This document shows, piece by piece, positions 62,374 to 64,000 of a DNA stretch of 64,000 nt (position 1 is its first letter; the number at the start of each line of letters is the position of its first letter). The translations under genes were made by a program, and so were the position numbers. The notes under the pieces were generated by a model. It saw only the letters and a program-made list of their open reading frames with translations, searched no databases and was not told the DNA's origin. The stretch lies in NCBI GenBank assembly GCA_030825115.1, contig JAPJQL010000003.1, positions 1 to 64,000 of the forward strand. The letters run 5' to 3'. The DNA is from Lachnospiraceae bacterium (GTDB lineage: Bacteria > Bacillota > Clostridia > Lachnospirales > Lachnospiraceae).

Positions 62374-64000
62374 TCCAAGTTTCTACTATGCTTCTATTTC
62401 AACGTCGCTATTATTATACAGAGAGGAATAATTACCCTGATTTACATTCCACTATGCTTCTATTTCAACGATGGAGAACCTGAAAGATAGTTCCGGTTGT
62501 CCCGTCTACCAGCATTAATGTACTTCTATTTCAACGATGGAGAACCTGAAAGAGGCATTAGAGTATGTAGTATTTACATTCCACTATGCTTCTATTTCAA
62601 CGCGTATGCACGGTTAGCAATGCGGGGCTTACTGGAATTTACATTCCACTATGCTTCTATTTCAACTCAATTCCGACAGCCCGAACTGCGTCATGGCATT
62701 CTATTTACATTCCACTATGCTTCTATTTCAACCGAAAGTATATGAGAATGAACGTTGCTTGCTTCTGCATTTACATTCCACTATGCTTCTATTTCAACCA
62801 TGACAGATTATTATTATGTAGATTTTCATTTTAATTTACATTCCACTATGCTTCTATTTCAACTGTGGTTCCTGAGAAAATACGGGATGTGAAGTGGAAA
62901 TTTACATTCCACTATGCTTCTATTTCAACGCGCCCTGATTAGCGACCATCTCGTATATATCCCGATTTACATTCCACTATGCTTCTATTTCAACGATGAT
63001 GGACAGCCGGTACAGCTTCCTCTTTGAGGATATTTACATTCCACTATGCTTCTATTTCAACCGAAACAGAGCCTGAATCCTCAGTTTCACCAACGGTATT
63101 TACATTCCACTATGCTTCTATTTCAACGCAAATACAGCTTTACTTAATGATGATGTTTTAAGATTTACATTCCACTATGCTTCTATTTCAACGAGTCCGT
63201 ACATGAAGGACACATTAATCTTAAAGGAATTTACATTCCACTATGCTTCTATTTCAACTTTTCCCGTTTTGGATACATACTCCATATTTTCTTATTTACA
63301 TTCCACTATGCTTCTATTTCAACCTGGCCGCCTGCCTCCATGAGCTGTGGCAGGTTCAATTTACATTCCACTATGCTTCTATTTCAACTCCCCCCTGAAG
63401 CTCATGATGAAGTCGTAATCCTGCATTTACATTCCACTATGCTTCTATTTCAACGAGGATCATCAGTACATTACGCCGGAAGCTTCCTAATTTACATTCC
63501 ACTATGCTTCTATTTCAACAAACAGGGCATTCCTCTCTGCATCCATCCGGGCTGATTTACATTCCACTATGCTTCTATTTCAACGCGGCAGCTACATTGC
63601 CCTGCGGAATGCTAACTTCATTTACATTCCACTATGCTTCTATTTCAACGGGGCGTGATTGTGCAAGCGATACCAGTTATTGCTAATTTACATTCCACTA
63701 TGCTTCTATTTCAACTCCGATGGGAGATGGAGTCATCATCAGCCACAAAGATTTACATTCCACTATGCTTCTATTTCAACCCTGCCAAGCTGGAAAAAGA
63801 TATCCTTTGCAACAATTTACATTCCACTATGCTTCTATTTCAACAACGCTGCGGCAACTCGAAGCCATTGCAATAGCATATTTACATTCCACTATGCTTC
63901 TATTTCAACAATGGTAGGCTGCCCTGAATCAACTATCTGCTTTATTTACATTCCACTATGCTTCTATTTCAACGAAGTCGCAAAACTGACAACAAAGAAC
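62374..64000 (-). CRISPR. CRISPR array, 25 repeats visible, extends beyond window
   Basis: A 30-bp repeat occurs 25 times, starting at 62374, with 24 complete spacers of 34-37 bp; the 25th spacer is cut by the window end. On the minus strand the repeat begins GTTGAAATAG and ends GGAATGTAAAT; this end closely resembles C. difficile type I-B repeats (5' handle ATGTAAAT), so transcription from the right is inferred, with leader and cas genes beyond 64000. The first repeat (62374-62403) keeps only its last 19 bases, and the third (62506-62535) is degenerate; the other 23 match. Decay at this end supports it being leader-distal. 62230-62373 shows no gene. Confidence 0.97.

Noticed and set aside
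62497..63917. Open frames across the CRISPR array repeating HSTMLLFQ- and IPLCFYFN-type peptides
   Set aside because: They are translations of the 30-bp repeat, not genes.

Overview
The window looks like a chromosome segment from an anaerobic gut Firmicute, most probably a Lachnospiraceae member. The signs are a strong purine-rich Shine-Dalgarno before most genes, an [FeFe]-hydrogenase with its HydG maturase, a CIRCE heat-shock operator, several protein families typical of Lachnospiraceae (a DUF5721-like protein, YitT, DegV, a short zinc-hook SbcC) and a CRISPR repeat whose transcribed-strand end resembles that of Clostridioides difficile type I-B repeats. Genus is not determined. No plasmid or phage structural genes are visible.

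Layout. 1-5050 is an AT-rich accessory island: two XRE regulators, two micro-proteins and a three-gene operon of unknown function (membrane-associated protein, CxxCxxCC cysteine-cluster protein, glycine-zipper protein). Its right edge coincides with an ABC permease that lost its last membrane helix. 5972-13340 is a polysaccharide-utilisation pair: a 2012-residue secreted PL8 lyase and a divergent LacI regulator. 13392-15025 is hydG behind a terminator-controlled leader RNA. 15072-37336 is mostly housekeeping: YitT, glycogen phosphorylase and an AraC regulator, a membrane-anchored phosphoesterase, a group-B-like [FeFe]-hydrogenase, galactokinase, a radical SAM protein, CapA, DegV, MATE, HtpG under CIRCE control, a foldase-like lipoprotein, SbcCD and a HAD phosphatase.

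37443-44590 holds a probable Rpn-type transposase remnant, a transporter/thiol-redox operon (cystine-type symporter, CoA-disulfide reductase-like enzyme, AbgT) with a PAS-HTH regulator, and an HD-GYP gene split by one in-frame UGA. After tRNA-Ser(CGA) come a cell-wall amidase, mnmA, iscU, an IS element and iscS. The IS has inserted inside the sulfur-mobilisation operon.

50889-59048 is an arylacid module: indolepyruvate:ferredoxin oxidoreductase (iorAB), phenylacetate-CoA ligase, an ACT-domain protein, a second acyl-CoA synthetase, a sodium:solute symporter and a divergent acyl-CoA thioesterase. Together they would convert aromatic amino-acid derived 2-keto acids to aryl-acyl-CoA and free acids, passing electrons to ferredoxin. 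A TRAP permease pair (dctQM, no binding protein), an sdpRI immunity-type operon and a CRISPR array of at least 25 repeats fill the right end. The array runs off the window and no cas genes are included.
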